The notes beneath the pieces were generated by a model. The model was not told where the DNA came from. It ran no database searches and worked only from the letters and a program-made list of their open reading frames with translations. A stretch of 64,000 nt of DNA from Paraglaciecola sp. L3A3 (lineage in GTDB: Bacteria; Pseudomonadota; Gammaproteobacteria; Enterobacterales; Alteromonadaceae), in the NCBI RefSeq assembly GCF_009796765.1, contig NZ_CP047023.1, positions 2,587,501 to 2,651,500 on the forward strand, given 5' to 3'. A program made the position numbers and the translations under genes. Within the stretch, counting starts at the first letter, position 1. The number at the start of each line of letters is the position of its first letter. Below, one piece after another: positions 56,623 to 64,000 of the stretch.

Positions 56623-57243
56623 TTATACCTGCATGAATTTAAAATAATCAGTCAAACCCGTTAATATATTAGTGGTGGCAATGGCTGAAAGAATTAAGCC
56701 CATCACTCGGCTAATAACACTGGCCCCACTATTGCCAATAAAACGGCTGATTAACCCAGACATTAACATTAAAATATAAGCTAACAGTAAAACGCCTAAC
56801 ATAACTAATGCAGTCAATGCTTGTTCTAAAAAAGTATACACAGAATTTTTAGTTAAAAGTACCGCAGCTAACATAGCCCCTGGACTTGCTATAGAAGGTA
56901 TTGCAAGGGGAAAAATAGCCGTTTCTTTATGAGACTTTCTTAACAGTTTTATTTCTTCTTCCGGTTTACTTTGACCAAATATCATATTCATGGCAAATAG
57001 GAATAACACAATTCCTCCGGATATTTGAAATGCCGGAAGAGGAATATGCAAAGAATTCAACAAATATTCGCCAATAAACAGGAAAAACAATAAGACAAGG
57101 GCAGCGACAATTGTCGCCAGTAAAGCAACACGACGCTTAGTCTTTGCGTCATATTTATCAGTTACCGCAATAAACACCGGTAGAGTACCTATTGGGTCAA
57201 TAACAGCAAAAAAAGTAATAAAAACGGCAACAAAATCTATCAT
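56623..57243 (-). CDS. MarC-family membrane protein
   Basis: 206 residues with six predicted membrane helices. FFAVIDPIGTLPVFIAVT at the N-terminus and PLAIPSIASPGAML in the middle are family signatures of MarC/YhgN proteins. Despite the name, family members are not convincingly linked to antibiotic resistance; the substrate is unknown. It is convergent with nothing and precedes the RsbQ operon on the same strand with a 290-bp gap. Confidence 0.9.
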   Translation of the reverse strand: MIDFVAVFITFFAVIDPIGTLPVFIAVTDKYDAKTKRRVALLATIVAALVLLFFLFIGEYLLNSLHIPLPAFQISGGIVLFLFAMNMIFGQSKPEEEIKLLRKSHKETAIFPLAIPSIASPGAMLAAVLLTKNSVYTFLEQALTALVMLGVLLLAYILMLMSGLISRFIGNSGASVISRVMGLILSAIATTNILTGLTDYFKFMQV

Positions 57244-57569
57244 GTAATTTTTAGTCCAAGCGCAGGGTGAAAGTTTTTTGAATTTAATAAAGAAAAAAAT
57301 ATGGCATTAATAATTATGAAATCAGTTTGCTAACTAATTCGTTATTAGAACAATATAGTGAATGTGTGTTGTTCACAACAGATCAACGAATTAATTAACC
57401 CAGTACATCTCTAACATTTCTAAGAATAAACTTAAATTTATCTTTGTTTTTCAATTGATTAAGTATTCATTGTACAACACGGTCTTATGTATTCAAAGGA
57501 AACTAGTGATCGATAACCCATTCGAGTACGTACGAAATTACAAGACAGTGTCAGCAAAGGCCAAAAAAC
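57244..57569. other. intergenic region without a gene
   Basis: AT-rich 326 bp between the divergent marC and flavin-reductase genes, presumably holding both promoters. I see no ORF or strong repeat. AAAGG at 57556-57560 is the ribosome binding site of the next gene. Confidence 0.5.
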
Positions 57570-58232
57570 TTGATAAGCAATATTAATATAGACCAACTTA
57601 ATACTATGCCCTCAGACTACAGAGCTAGGTTGATAAATAGTTTGTCCGGATTCAAAAGTGCTAATTTGGTGGCAAGCCGAAGTAAAAATGGAGTGAATAA
57701 CCTGGCTATTTTTAGCTCTGTATTTCACCTTGGAGCTTCACCCGCTTTAGTGGGATTTGTCACTCGGCCAAATACAGTTGAAAGACATACTTTAGCAAAC
57801 ATCCAACAAACCAAACAATTTACTATTAACCAAGTTAACAGCGGTTTTTGGCAAGCGGCACACCAAACGTCTGCCCGTTATGATGCCAACGTATGTGAAT
57901 TCGAACAAACAGGATTAACCGTTGAAGAGATAGATAACATTAACGTCCCTTTCGTCAAAGAAAGTAAATTGAAATACGCGTTAACTTTGAGGGAAATAAT
58001 CCCAATGGAAATAAATAACACCTTATTAATAGTGGGTGAAATAAGCCATATCATTTGCATGCAAAATGCTATAAAAAAAGATGGCTACATAGATTTACAA
58101 GAATTAAACACAGTTTCTGTATCAGGCTTAGATAGTTACCACACAAGCCAAAGATTATCCCGTTTAAGTTATGCTAAACCAGACCAATTATTAACATTGT
58201 TAAATGTGGATGGGCAGCCTGATTATTTATAA
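57570..58232 (+). CDS. flavin reductase-like flavoprotein
   Basis: 220 residues with the FMN-binding split-barrel fold of the flavin reductase family: NSLSGFKSANLVASRSKNG, then NLAIFSSVFHLGASPALVGF and TLANIQQTKQFTIN, where FMN contacts occur. It probably binds FMN and uses it for reduction or as a cofactor. The start is a TTG with AAAGG nine bases upstream; the next in-frame ATG at 57606 is an alternative. It precedes the DCC and SDR genes on the same strand. Confidence 0.82.
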   Translation: MISNINIDQLNTMPSDYRARLINSLSGFKSANLVASRSKNGVNNLAIFSSVFHLGASPALVGFVTRPNTVERHTLANIQQTKQFTINQVNSGFWQAAHQTSARYDANVCEFEQTGLTVEEIDNINVPFVKESKLKYALTLREIIPMEINNTLLIVGEISHIICMQNAIKKDGYIDLQELNTVSVSGLDSYHTSQRLSRLSYAKPDQLLTLLNVDGQPDYL

Positions 58233-58303
58233 TCAAAAAAATAGCCATAATCAACCTTGTTTACTTCCCATAACGATTTACCCAGAGCTAATAGGAAAAC
58301 TTT

Positions 58304-58729
58304 ATGCTAACGATATTTTATGATGGTAATTGTCCAATGTGTTGTGCAGAGATGAATAAGCTAAAGGGTTATGATAAAACAGAGCTAATTCATTTAGTAA
58401 ATATCCAACAAGACAACTTTCAAACTCTTTACCCCCATGTCAAATATAGCGATGCCATGAAAATACTGCATGGATATTATCAAGGACAATTATTACTTGG
58501 ATTATCCGTCACTCACAGGGCTTGGACTCTAGTTGGTAAAGGCTTTTGGGTGGCTCCGCTTAACTGGCCAGTGATAAAAACTATGAGTCATTATGTCTAC
58601 TTATTAGTAGCTAAATATCGTCACCCTATTTCCACTTTTCTTAGCAAACTTTTAGGGCTTAAAACCACTCAATGTAATTCAGGAATATGCCATGACAAGT
58701 CGAACAACATTAATAATAGGTGCAAATAG
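58304..58729 (+). CDS. DCC-family thiol-disulfide oxidoreductase-like protein (DUF393)
   Basis: 141 residues. It opens with IFYDGNCPMCCAEM, the DxxCxxC signature of the DCC/DUF393 family (D7, C10, C13). The fold is thioredoxin-like and a redox role is predicted for the family but not proved. Its last 38 bp overlap the start of the SDR gene in another frame, so the two are tightly coupled. Confidence 0.88.
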   Translation: MLTIFYDGNCPMCCAEMNKLKGYDKTELIHLVNIQQDNFQTLYPHVKYSDAMKILHGYYQGQLLLGLSVTHRAWTLVGKGFWVAPLNWPVIKTMSHYVYLLVAKYRHPISTFLSKLLGLKTTQCNSGICHDKSNNINNRCK

Positions 58730-59423
58730 CAGCATAGGCGCAGCAATTGCGGCACATCACCAACAACTGCCAACCGAAGACATAATATTAATTAGTCGTA
58801 AAATTACGCATCAACTAGCGACAGCTAAAAATGTAAAAACAATAATGGTTAAAAATTATCAAGCCAACTCAATAGATTTGGCAATTGAACAACTTAAACA
58901 CATCAACAGCAAAGCTATTGGTCATGTATATATTTGCAACGGAATTTTACACAACGATGCACTTCGCCCAGAAAAACGACTAGAGGATTTTAATCAGGAA
59001 GCGTTTAATCAGGTGATGACGGCAAATGCATTAACACCTATATTATGGTTACAAAAGTTAACACCAATCCTGACAGGAGAAAAGCCTTGTAAAGTAGTAT
59101 TGTTTAGTGCTCGCGTTGGCAGTATAAGCGATAACCAATTAGGTGGCTGGTATAGTTACCGAGCATCAAAAGCTGCGTTAAACATGATGATAAAAACTGC
59201 TTCAATAGAGTTAGCCCGTAGAGCAAAAAATATAAAATTAATAGCCTTTCATCCGGGGACAACAGACACAGCCTTGTCTAAACCCTTTCAACACAATGTG
59301 GCAAAAGACAAATTATTTAGCAGTGAATTTGTCGCAACAAAACTATCTGAAATAGTTGAAAATGTAGCAATAGATCAAACTGTGAGTTACTTAGATTGGC
59401 AGGGGAAAACGATAGACTGGTAA
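58692..59423 (+). CDS. short-chain dehydrogenase/reductase
   Basis: NAD(P)-dependent oxidoreductase, 243 residues. The nucleotide-binding glycine motif is GANSSIG near residue 9. The catalytic Ser is in VVLFSARVGS and the Tyr and Lys are in YSYRASKAAL. The sequence is closest in style to the C-factor (CsgA-like) SDR group. The ATG at 58692 has AGGAA 6 bp upstream, inside the DCC gene. The substrate is unknown. Confidence 0.9.
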   Translation: MTSRTTLIIGANSSIGAAIAAHHQQLPTEDIILISRKITHQLATAKNVKTIMVKNYQANSIDLAIEQLKHINSKAIGHVYICNGILHNDALRPEKRLEDFNQEAFNQVMTANALTPILWLQKLTPILTGEKPCKVVLFSARVGSISDNQLGGWYSYRASKAALNMMIKTASIELARRAKNIKLIAFHPGTTDTALSKPFQHNVAKDKLFSSEFVATKLSEIVENVAIDQTVSYLDWQGKTIDW

Positions 59424-59493
59424 AAACAAATTAGGTAACTGTTTGAATATTTTAATTGTGACTATGAGTATTCATTCTAAATAAATAGTTAAT

Positions 59494-59895
59494 TTACCTT
59501 AATAGCAAAATTGATTGTTGCTGTTTTTTACTCATCTTATTCACCACTAAATCAAAGCTATTATCTATCATACGTTCAATTTCACCTTGAGGAATAGAGC
59601 CATCTAAGATCACTGTGTTCCAGTGAAGTTTGTTCATATGGTAACCGGGAATAACTGCTGGGAATATATCTCGTAACATGACAGCTTCTTGAGGATCACA
59701 TTTAAGATTCATCCAATAATCTTGATTGTCGTTTCCCACGTTCTCTGTGTTATCTCTCCTGCCCATCTTACCAATGGCTAATGTAGCAAACATTTTATCT
59801 TTGACCTTGTACACAGCTATGCCCTCGCCAAAAGGAAACACCTCAGCGGTGAAAGGTTTTGTCAGCAAATATTGTTGAGCTTGTTTCTGATCCAT
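59494..59895 (-). CDS. MmcQ/YjbR-family protein
   Basis: 133 residues with the family pattern: FPFGEGIAVYKVKDKMFATLA, then NLKCDPQEAVMLRD, PGYHMNKLHWNTVILDG and DNSFDLVV. The family has a double-wing fold thought to bind DNA, without a settled function. It is convergent with the SDR gene and follows a terminator of the phosphoribosyltransferase gene. Confidence 0.88.
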   Translation of the reverse strand: MDQKQAQQYLLTKPFTAEVFPFGEGIAVYKVKDKMFATLAIGKMGRRDNTENVGNDNQDYWMNLKCDPQEAVMLRDIFPAVIPGYHMNKLHWNTVILDGSIPQGEIERMIDNSFDLVVNKMSKKQQQSILLLR

Positions 59896-59929
59896 ACTTA
59901 ATCCGCTACAGATTTAATCTGCAACTCAT

Positions 59930-59957
59930 AAAAAAGGCCTCTTAAATTAAGAAGCCT
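59930..59957 (-). terminator. Rho-independent terminator of the phosphoribosyltransferase gene
   Basis: Read on the minus strand, AGGCTTCTTA pairs with TAAGAGGCCT across a short AT loop (one wobble) and is followed by a run of T. It starts 21 bp after the stop codon. Confidence 0.8.
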
Positions 59958-59977
59958 ATATTTAAATAAATCGACTC

Positions 59978-60538
59978 TTATTGTTTTAGTAAATCGTGTA
60001 CATTGCATAAATCAGTTTTACCATTAATGATTTCGTCTGGCGTTAATCCTGAAATCTCATGGGGAAACACTAACCACTCGTTACTTTCATGTACAAAATA
60101 ATCTGGCACAATATTAGTTTTGTTATTATCTGGTTTGTAATATGGGCAAGCAATGCGTATATCTTTAGGCATATTAGCCCGTGATAACTTTTTAATTTGC
60201 GCCATTAAAGCTTCAACACTTCGGCCTGAATCAAATACATCATCAACAATTAGTAAACTATCTTCAGCATTGGCATTTTCTATTAAATAATGTAAACCAT
60301 GAACTTTAATAGTTTTAGATTGTTGATTTATTCCATAATATGAAGAGGTACGGACAGCTATATGATCAGTCTCTACTTTTTTGAAGTCAAAATACTCTTG
60401 AACAGCAATACCAATTGGTGCACCACCTCGCCAAATACCAATAATAAATTCAGGGCGAAAACCACTGTCATAAACTTGGGCAGCAACACGGAATGAATCT
60501 TCCAGAAGTTGCTGTGCGGTGATAAATGTTTTTTCCAT
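59978..60538 (-). CDS. purine phosphoribosyltransferase-like protein
   Basis: Type I phosphoribosyltransferase, 186 residues from the ATG at 60538 (MEKTFITAQQLL); the frame extends ten codons upstream without family similarity. The PRPP loop is LLIVDDVFDSGRS. FIIGIWRGGAPIG and VRTSSYYG are typical of hypoxanthine/xanthine/guanine enzymes, so purine salvage is the likely role. The exact base specificity cannot be assigned. It lies downstream of the lolC-like gene on the same strand, 123 bp away, and ends at a terminator. Confidence 0.78.
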   Translation of the reverse strand: MEKTFITAQQLLEDSFRVAAQVYDSGFRPEFIIGIWRGGAPIGIAVQEYFDFKKVETDHIAVRTSSYYGINQQSKTIKVHGLHYLIENANAEDSLLIVDDVFDSGRSVEALMAQIKKLSRANMPKDIRIACPYYKPDNNKTNIVPDYFVHESNEWLVFPHEISGLTPDEIINGKTDLCNVHDLLKQ

Positions 60539-60661
60539 CAATATTGACCTTATGAAACCTTCCACCATGTATTTTATGGTGAGTTTTGTGTTTTGATAAC
60601 AATTGTAGACTAGCCGGTCATTGTATACCGAAATAACCTTAATTACAGAGTTCTACGCGAT

Positions 60662-61873
60662 TTATTCATATTTTAATGCATTCGCTGGACTGACTTTTAG
60701 CGCTTGGTAGGCTGGATACAAACTTGCCACAAAACACAATATCAAGGATGTGAGGATCAGAATGCCGACTTGATGCCATTGTAAATCTATTGGTAAACCA
60801 GTGCCATCTGGCCCTAAAAAGATGGGGACATTCAATAAATCTAAAATATTATTGATTTGCGATACCAACAGTAAACCTAAGGTTAAACCAATTACAGTCC
60901 CCTTAATGCCATTGTATGCACCATTAAACAAAAATATGCCCATAATGTTTTTACGGGTCATTCCTTGAGTCAGTAATATAGCGATATCCCCTTGTTTCTC
61001 GGTCACCACCATGACTAATGCTGACACAATATTAAATGCAGCCACAGCGACAATTAATAACAACATCAGCGACATCATATTTTTTTCCATTTTAACAGCA
61101 TCAAATAATGCGCCTTGTTGAATGCGCCAATTAGTCGATTCATAACCAAGGTTTTCTAACTCAGCTGATACCGCTTTATAATCAAACGCATCTTGTAAAA
61201 ATAACCGAGTTTGCGCGATACCCTGTTTTTTAGCACGCAATAATTTTGCAGCATCATCAACATTAAGCAGAATGACTTTATCGTCTAAAGCCGATCCCAC
61301 ATCGTATATGCCCACCACGTTAAAAACTCTTTGGCTATAAATCCGCCCGAAAGGACCAAAAAAACTATTGCCTGAGGCTATTAATCGAGTTTTGTCGCCT
61401 ATCCGTAGTTGTAATTGAATAGACAAAGCACGGCCTATCACCACCCCATACTCACCTTTATTTAAATCAGACAGTTTGCCAATCAACATATTATTGCTAA
61501 TAACCGAAGAGGTCTGCATCGCTTCCGGATCCACGCCATGAAACTGCACACCTTTAAGCCCTTGTGCTGATTGTATTAATCCCTCACCCTCAATATATTC
61601 TGTACTGGCAAGCACGCCAGCAATATCATCAAATTGAGTGGGTTCAAAAGATGAATGATTATTGGTTTTCACTAAAATATGAGGTGTAATACCTAGATTA
61701 CGCAGTTTTAGTTCGCCTTCAAATCCGTTCATAACAGACAAAACGGTAATCAAAGACATTAAGCCTAAAGCAATGCCGGCCACAGAAAACATATTAATAA
61801 AGGCAATAAAATTACTACCTTTTGAGGCTTTTGCATAACGTAAGCCAATAAAAGCAGGTAAAGGATAAAACAT
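60662..61873 (-). CDS. LolC/LolE-family lipoprotein-releasing permease
   Basis: Inner-membrane subunit of the LolCDE-type exporter that extracts outer-membrane lipoproteins. 403 residues. One membrane helix near residues 25-48 follows LRYAKASKGSNFIAFINMFS. A large periplasmic domain spans about 50-265. Three helices in the C-terminal third include the FtsX-type segment EKQGDIAILLTQGMTR. It ends with VSPANALKYE, as in LolC/E. No lolD ATPase or second permease lies next to it in either direction, so partners must be elsewhere. LolC versus LolE cannot be decided. Confidence 0.85.
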   Translation of the reverse strand: MFYPLPAFIGLRYAKASKGSNFIAFINMFSVAGIALGLMSLITVLSVMNGFEGELKLRNLGITPHILVKTNNHSSFEPTQFDDIAGVLASTEYIEGEGLIQSAQGLKGVQFHGVDPEAMQTSSVISNNMLIGKLSDLNKGEYGVVIGRALSIQLQLRIGDKTRLIASGNSFFGPFGRIYSQRVFNVVGIYDVGSALDDKVILLNVDDAAKLLRAKKQGIAQTRLFLQDAFDYKAVSAELENLGYESTNWRIQQGALFDAVKMEKNMMSLMLLLIVAVAAFNIVSALVMVVTEKQGDIAILLTQGMTRKNIMGIFLFNGAYNGIKGTVIGLTLGLLLVSQINNILDLLNVPIFLGPDGTGLPIDLQWHQVGILILTSLILCFVASLYPAYQALKVSPANALKYE

Positions 61874-62070
61874 GTAAGATAGGACTCTTTGCCAATAAAC
61901 AGTTAAAAAATAAGTGTTTAACTATTGGTATACTATTGAATGTTGATGAATAATACGTGCTTGATGGCTATGTCACAAGTAAAGCATATGTTTCATTACG
62001 CCAATTGTTAGTATGTAGAACTGCTTTTGTGAATGATCAATAATAACCAAATCATAGACTCGGGGAATGA

Positions 62071-62673
62071 ATGGATAAATTAACTCTGCAGCAGAAACAT
62101 GAACAATTCAGTGAATTCTTTATGATTAATCACGATCTCCCAGTCAATATACGTGAACTTGCACGTGACTTTGCTTTACCTGATGTTGATGATCTACACA
62201 ACCACATGCCCTATACCTTTCAAGTGGCCAGTGAGATAGGGGCTATAGAAAGCAAAGCATTGCGACCTTTACGTAATTTAGGTGAGCATGCTAGTGAATT
62301 AGTGGAATTTCTCAATCATCAATCCCGCAAGATTGATTTAATGATGTCACTTATTTTACAACAGCAATCAGATCCAGCAGAGCAATTTTATTCTGTTCAA
62401 TTTGGTGGCGGTGGTATCACGATTAGTACCGACAAACCAATTGATATAGGTACAAAAATCGAACTTAAACTTTTTCTTCGAGAAGAAGCTTGTGCCATAT
62501 TTTGTTTTGCTGAAGTAATCACTTGTAAGCCCCACCAAGATACGTACCATATATCCCTAATTTACACTCGTATTCGTGAAGAAGACCAAGACTTATTGGT
62601 CAAAGCGAGTCTCCATTTACAAGCGATTGCCTTGCGCAAACGAAATAAGCAAAAACAAAACGAACAAAATTAA
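62071..62673 (+). CDS. PilZ-domain protein
   Basis: 200 residues. The C-terminal half (about 90-185) looks like a PilZ beta-barrel, with FGGGGITISTDKP and GTKIELKLFL. The canonical RxxxR and DxSxxG motifs are not clearly present, so c-di-GMP binding is uncertain. The N-terminal half is helical. The stop overlaps the mfd start by TAATG, so the two genes are co-translated, a common Alteromonadales arrangement. It is divergent from the lolC-like gene. Confidence 0.75.
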   Translation: MDKLTLQQKHEQFSEFFMINHDLPVNIRELARDFALPDVDDLHNHMPYTFQVASEIGAIESKALRPLRNLGEHASELVEFLNHQSRKIDLMMSLILQQQSDPAEQFYSVQFGGGGITISTDKPIDIGTKIELKLFLREEACAIFCFAEVITCKPHQDTYHISLIYTRIREEDQDLLVKASLHLQAIALRKRNKQKQNEQN

Positions 62674-64000
62674 TGACTCTTAGTATATTTTCACCACCGT
62701 TACCTAACAACACTCAAAAGTCTAAAAACGATATTCGTCATTGGGGTTCACTCCAAGGAAGTAGTAACGCTTTAGTCATTGCCAATGCAGCAAATAATGC
62801 CGACGGACCAATCTTACTAGTAACTGCTGATACCCCTAGCGCTATCAAGTTAGAAAAAGAGCTAGATTATTTCTTAGAAGATCAAACTTTAGAAGTACAA
62901 TTATTTCCAGACTGGGAAACCCTTCCCTATGATAATTTTTCACCTCATCAAGATATAGTCTCACAAAGATTAGAAGCACTTTATCGACTCACACAAGGTG
63001 ATAAACGCATATTTATAGTGCCCATCAATACCTTGATGATGCGCATGGCGCCAGTAGATTATATTGGCAAATATTTGCTTATACTGAAAGTTAAGCAAAA
63101 ATTGGCCATTGATAATTTTAGATCAGGTTTAGAACGTGCTGGCTATTTGCATGTTAACCAAGTGATGAGTCACAGTGAGTTTTCAATACGCGGTAGTATT
63201 ATCGATTTATTCCCTATGGGTAGCCAACATCCGTTCCGCATAGATTTATTTGATGACGAAATTGATACCATTCGCCATTTCGATCCTGAGACACAGCGCT
63301 CAGGAGATAAGATTGATGAAATAAAATTATTACCCGCCAGAGAATTCCCAACTGATAAAGAAGCCACTAGTTTATTTAGACAACAATATTTAACAAAATT
63401 TGATGCTAATAACAGTAAGGAATCGGTTTTTCATCAAGTAGGCAAAGGATTAATGCCTGGCGGTATTGAATATTTCTTACCCTTGTTTTTTACCGAAACA
63501 GCCACCTTATTTGATTACCTGAATCAAGATACTACAGTGTTAATGCACGGTGACTTACATAAAGCCCATGAACATCATTGGAAAGACGTTAATCATAGAT
63601 ACGAACAACTAAGATACAATTTAGTCAGGCCGTTACTTCATCCTGCAGATATATACATGCGAGACGAGGAGTTATTTGCCGCTCTGAAAAATTGGCCCAG
63701 AGTACAAATACAATCTGAGAACCTAGATAAAAAGTCTGGGCATTATAACTTTGCTACGTCTGTTGTAACCGAGGTGGCCTTAAAACCACAGAATAAAATC
63801 CCTTGGACTGGATTAAAACAGCAAATAGCCGATTGGCAGTCTAAAAAAGTAAAGGTTTTATTCAGTGCCGAATCAGCTGGACGCCGTGAAGGTTTATTAG
63901 AAATATTAACTAAAGCTGATATCAAACCTAAACATTTCAAACATTTTAGCGATTTCATTTTAAGTGATGACGAAATAGGCATTACAGTTGGCCCTGCCGA
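62673..64000 (+). CDS. mfd: transcription-repair coupling factor Mfd, N-terminal part (runs off right edge)
   Basis: Removes stalled RNA polymerase from DNA lesions and recruits UvrA. The 442 codons present have no stop and cover the UvrB-homology module, with LFPDWETLPYDNFSPHQD and REEF-like segments such as SEFSIRGSIIDLFPMGS, and FDPETQRS. The RNA-polymerase-interaction domain and the translocase motor lie outside the window. It starts at the ATG at 62673, overlapping the PilZ gene stop. Confidence 0.95.
   Translation, partial: MTLSIFSPPLPNNTQKSKNDIRHWGSLQGSSNALVIANAANNADGPILLVTADTPSAIKLEKELDYFLEDQTLEVQLFPDWETLPYDNFSPHQDIVSQRLEALYRLTQGDKRIFIVPINTLMMRMAPVDYIGKYLLILKVKQKLAIDNFRSGLERAGYLHVNQVMSHSEFSIRGSIIDLFPMGSQHPFRIDLFDDEIDTIRHFDPETQRSGDKIDEIKLLPAREFPTDKEATSLFRQQYLTKFDANNSKESVFHQVGKGLMPGGIEYFLPLFFTETATLFDYLNQDTTVLMHGDLHKAHEHHWKDVNHRYEQLRYNLVRPLLHPADIYMRDEELFAALKNWPRVQIQSENLDKKSGHYNFATSVVTEVALKPQNKIPWTGLKQQIADWQSKKVKVLFSAESAGRREGLLEILTKADIKPKHFKHFSDFILSDDEIGITVGPA

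Overview
The window is AT-rich chromosomal DNA of a marine gammaproteobacterium. It most resembles the Alteromonadaceae, for example Paraglaciecola or Glaciecola. That placement is an inference from gene content and order (cysZ divergent from smc-zipA-ligA, a PilZ gene directly before mfd, a recC-recB-recD operon), because no search could be run. I saw no rRNA, tRNA or CRISPR array. Two genes run off the edges: glpK on the left and mfd on the right.

Layout. 1-9240 is a carbon-use region: glpK and glpR divergent, then a GH36 alpha-galactosidase and a GH42 beta-galactosidase divergent from a shared promoter region, then a c-type cytochrome and beta-propeller pair exported to the periplasm. 9518-18047 is a housekeeping block: a minus-strand smc-zipA-ligA-DUF3392-like run with cysZ divergent. 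18048-19030 has no gene but holds a 419-bp hairpin-rich element bounded by inverted repeats. 19031-35354 is mixed: a GH10 xylanase-like lipoprotein, an MTHFR-like protein, mntP, an S9 peptidase, a diguanylate cyclase with a glycosyltransferase, and a minus-strand run holding a CsdA-SufE fusion, a thioredoxin-like protein and a purine nucleoside permease-like protein. tapT and small genes follow. 34440-36014 is a LysR/flavin reductase divergent pair.

36130-41870 is an accessory segment. It has a complete IS66-family insertion sequence (identical 8-bp target duplications), an orphan barstar-like gene, an AIPR-type (abortive infection) gene, and about 450 bp packed with palindromes, including a degenerate tandem array of small hairpins with covarying arms. 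41869-51616 is the recC-recB-recD operon ending in a DnaJ-related gene. ppk2, xthA and a membrane protein follow on the plus strand.

The most interesting coding module is 54121-56332, a tight minus-strand operon. It starts with an RsbQ-type alpha/beta hydrolase whose catalytic Ser96, Asp219 and His247 fall at the residue numbers I recall for Bacillus subtilis RsbQ. It continues with a PAS-GGDEF diguanylate cyclase and an RNase H-like protein. RsbQ normally activates the PAS-containing phosphatase RsbP; here the PAS partner carries a cyclase, suggesting an energy-stress or small-ligand input into c-di-GMP. The rest (marC, flavin reductase, DCC thiol oxidoreductase, SDR, MmcQ, phosphoribosyltransferase, a lone LolC/E-type permease, PilZ, mfd) is ordinary chromosome.
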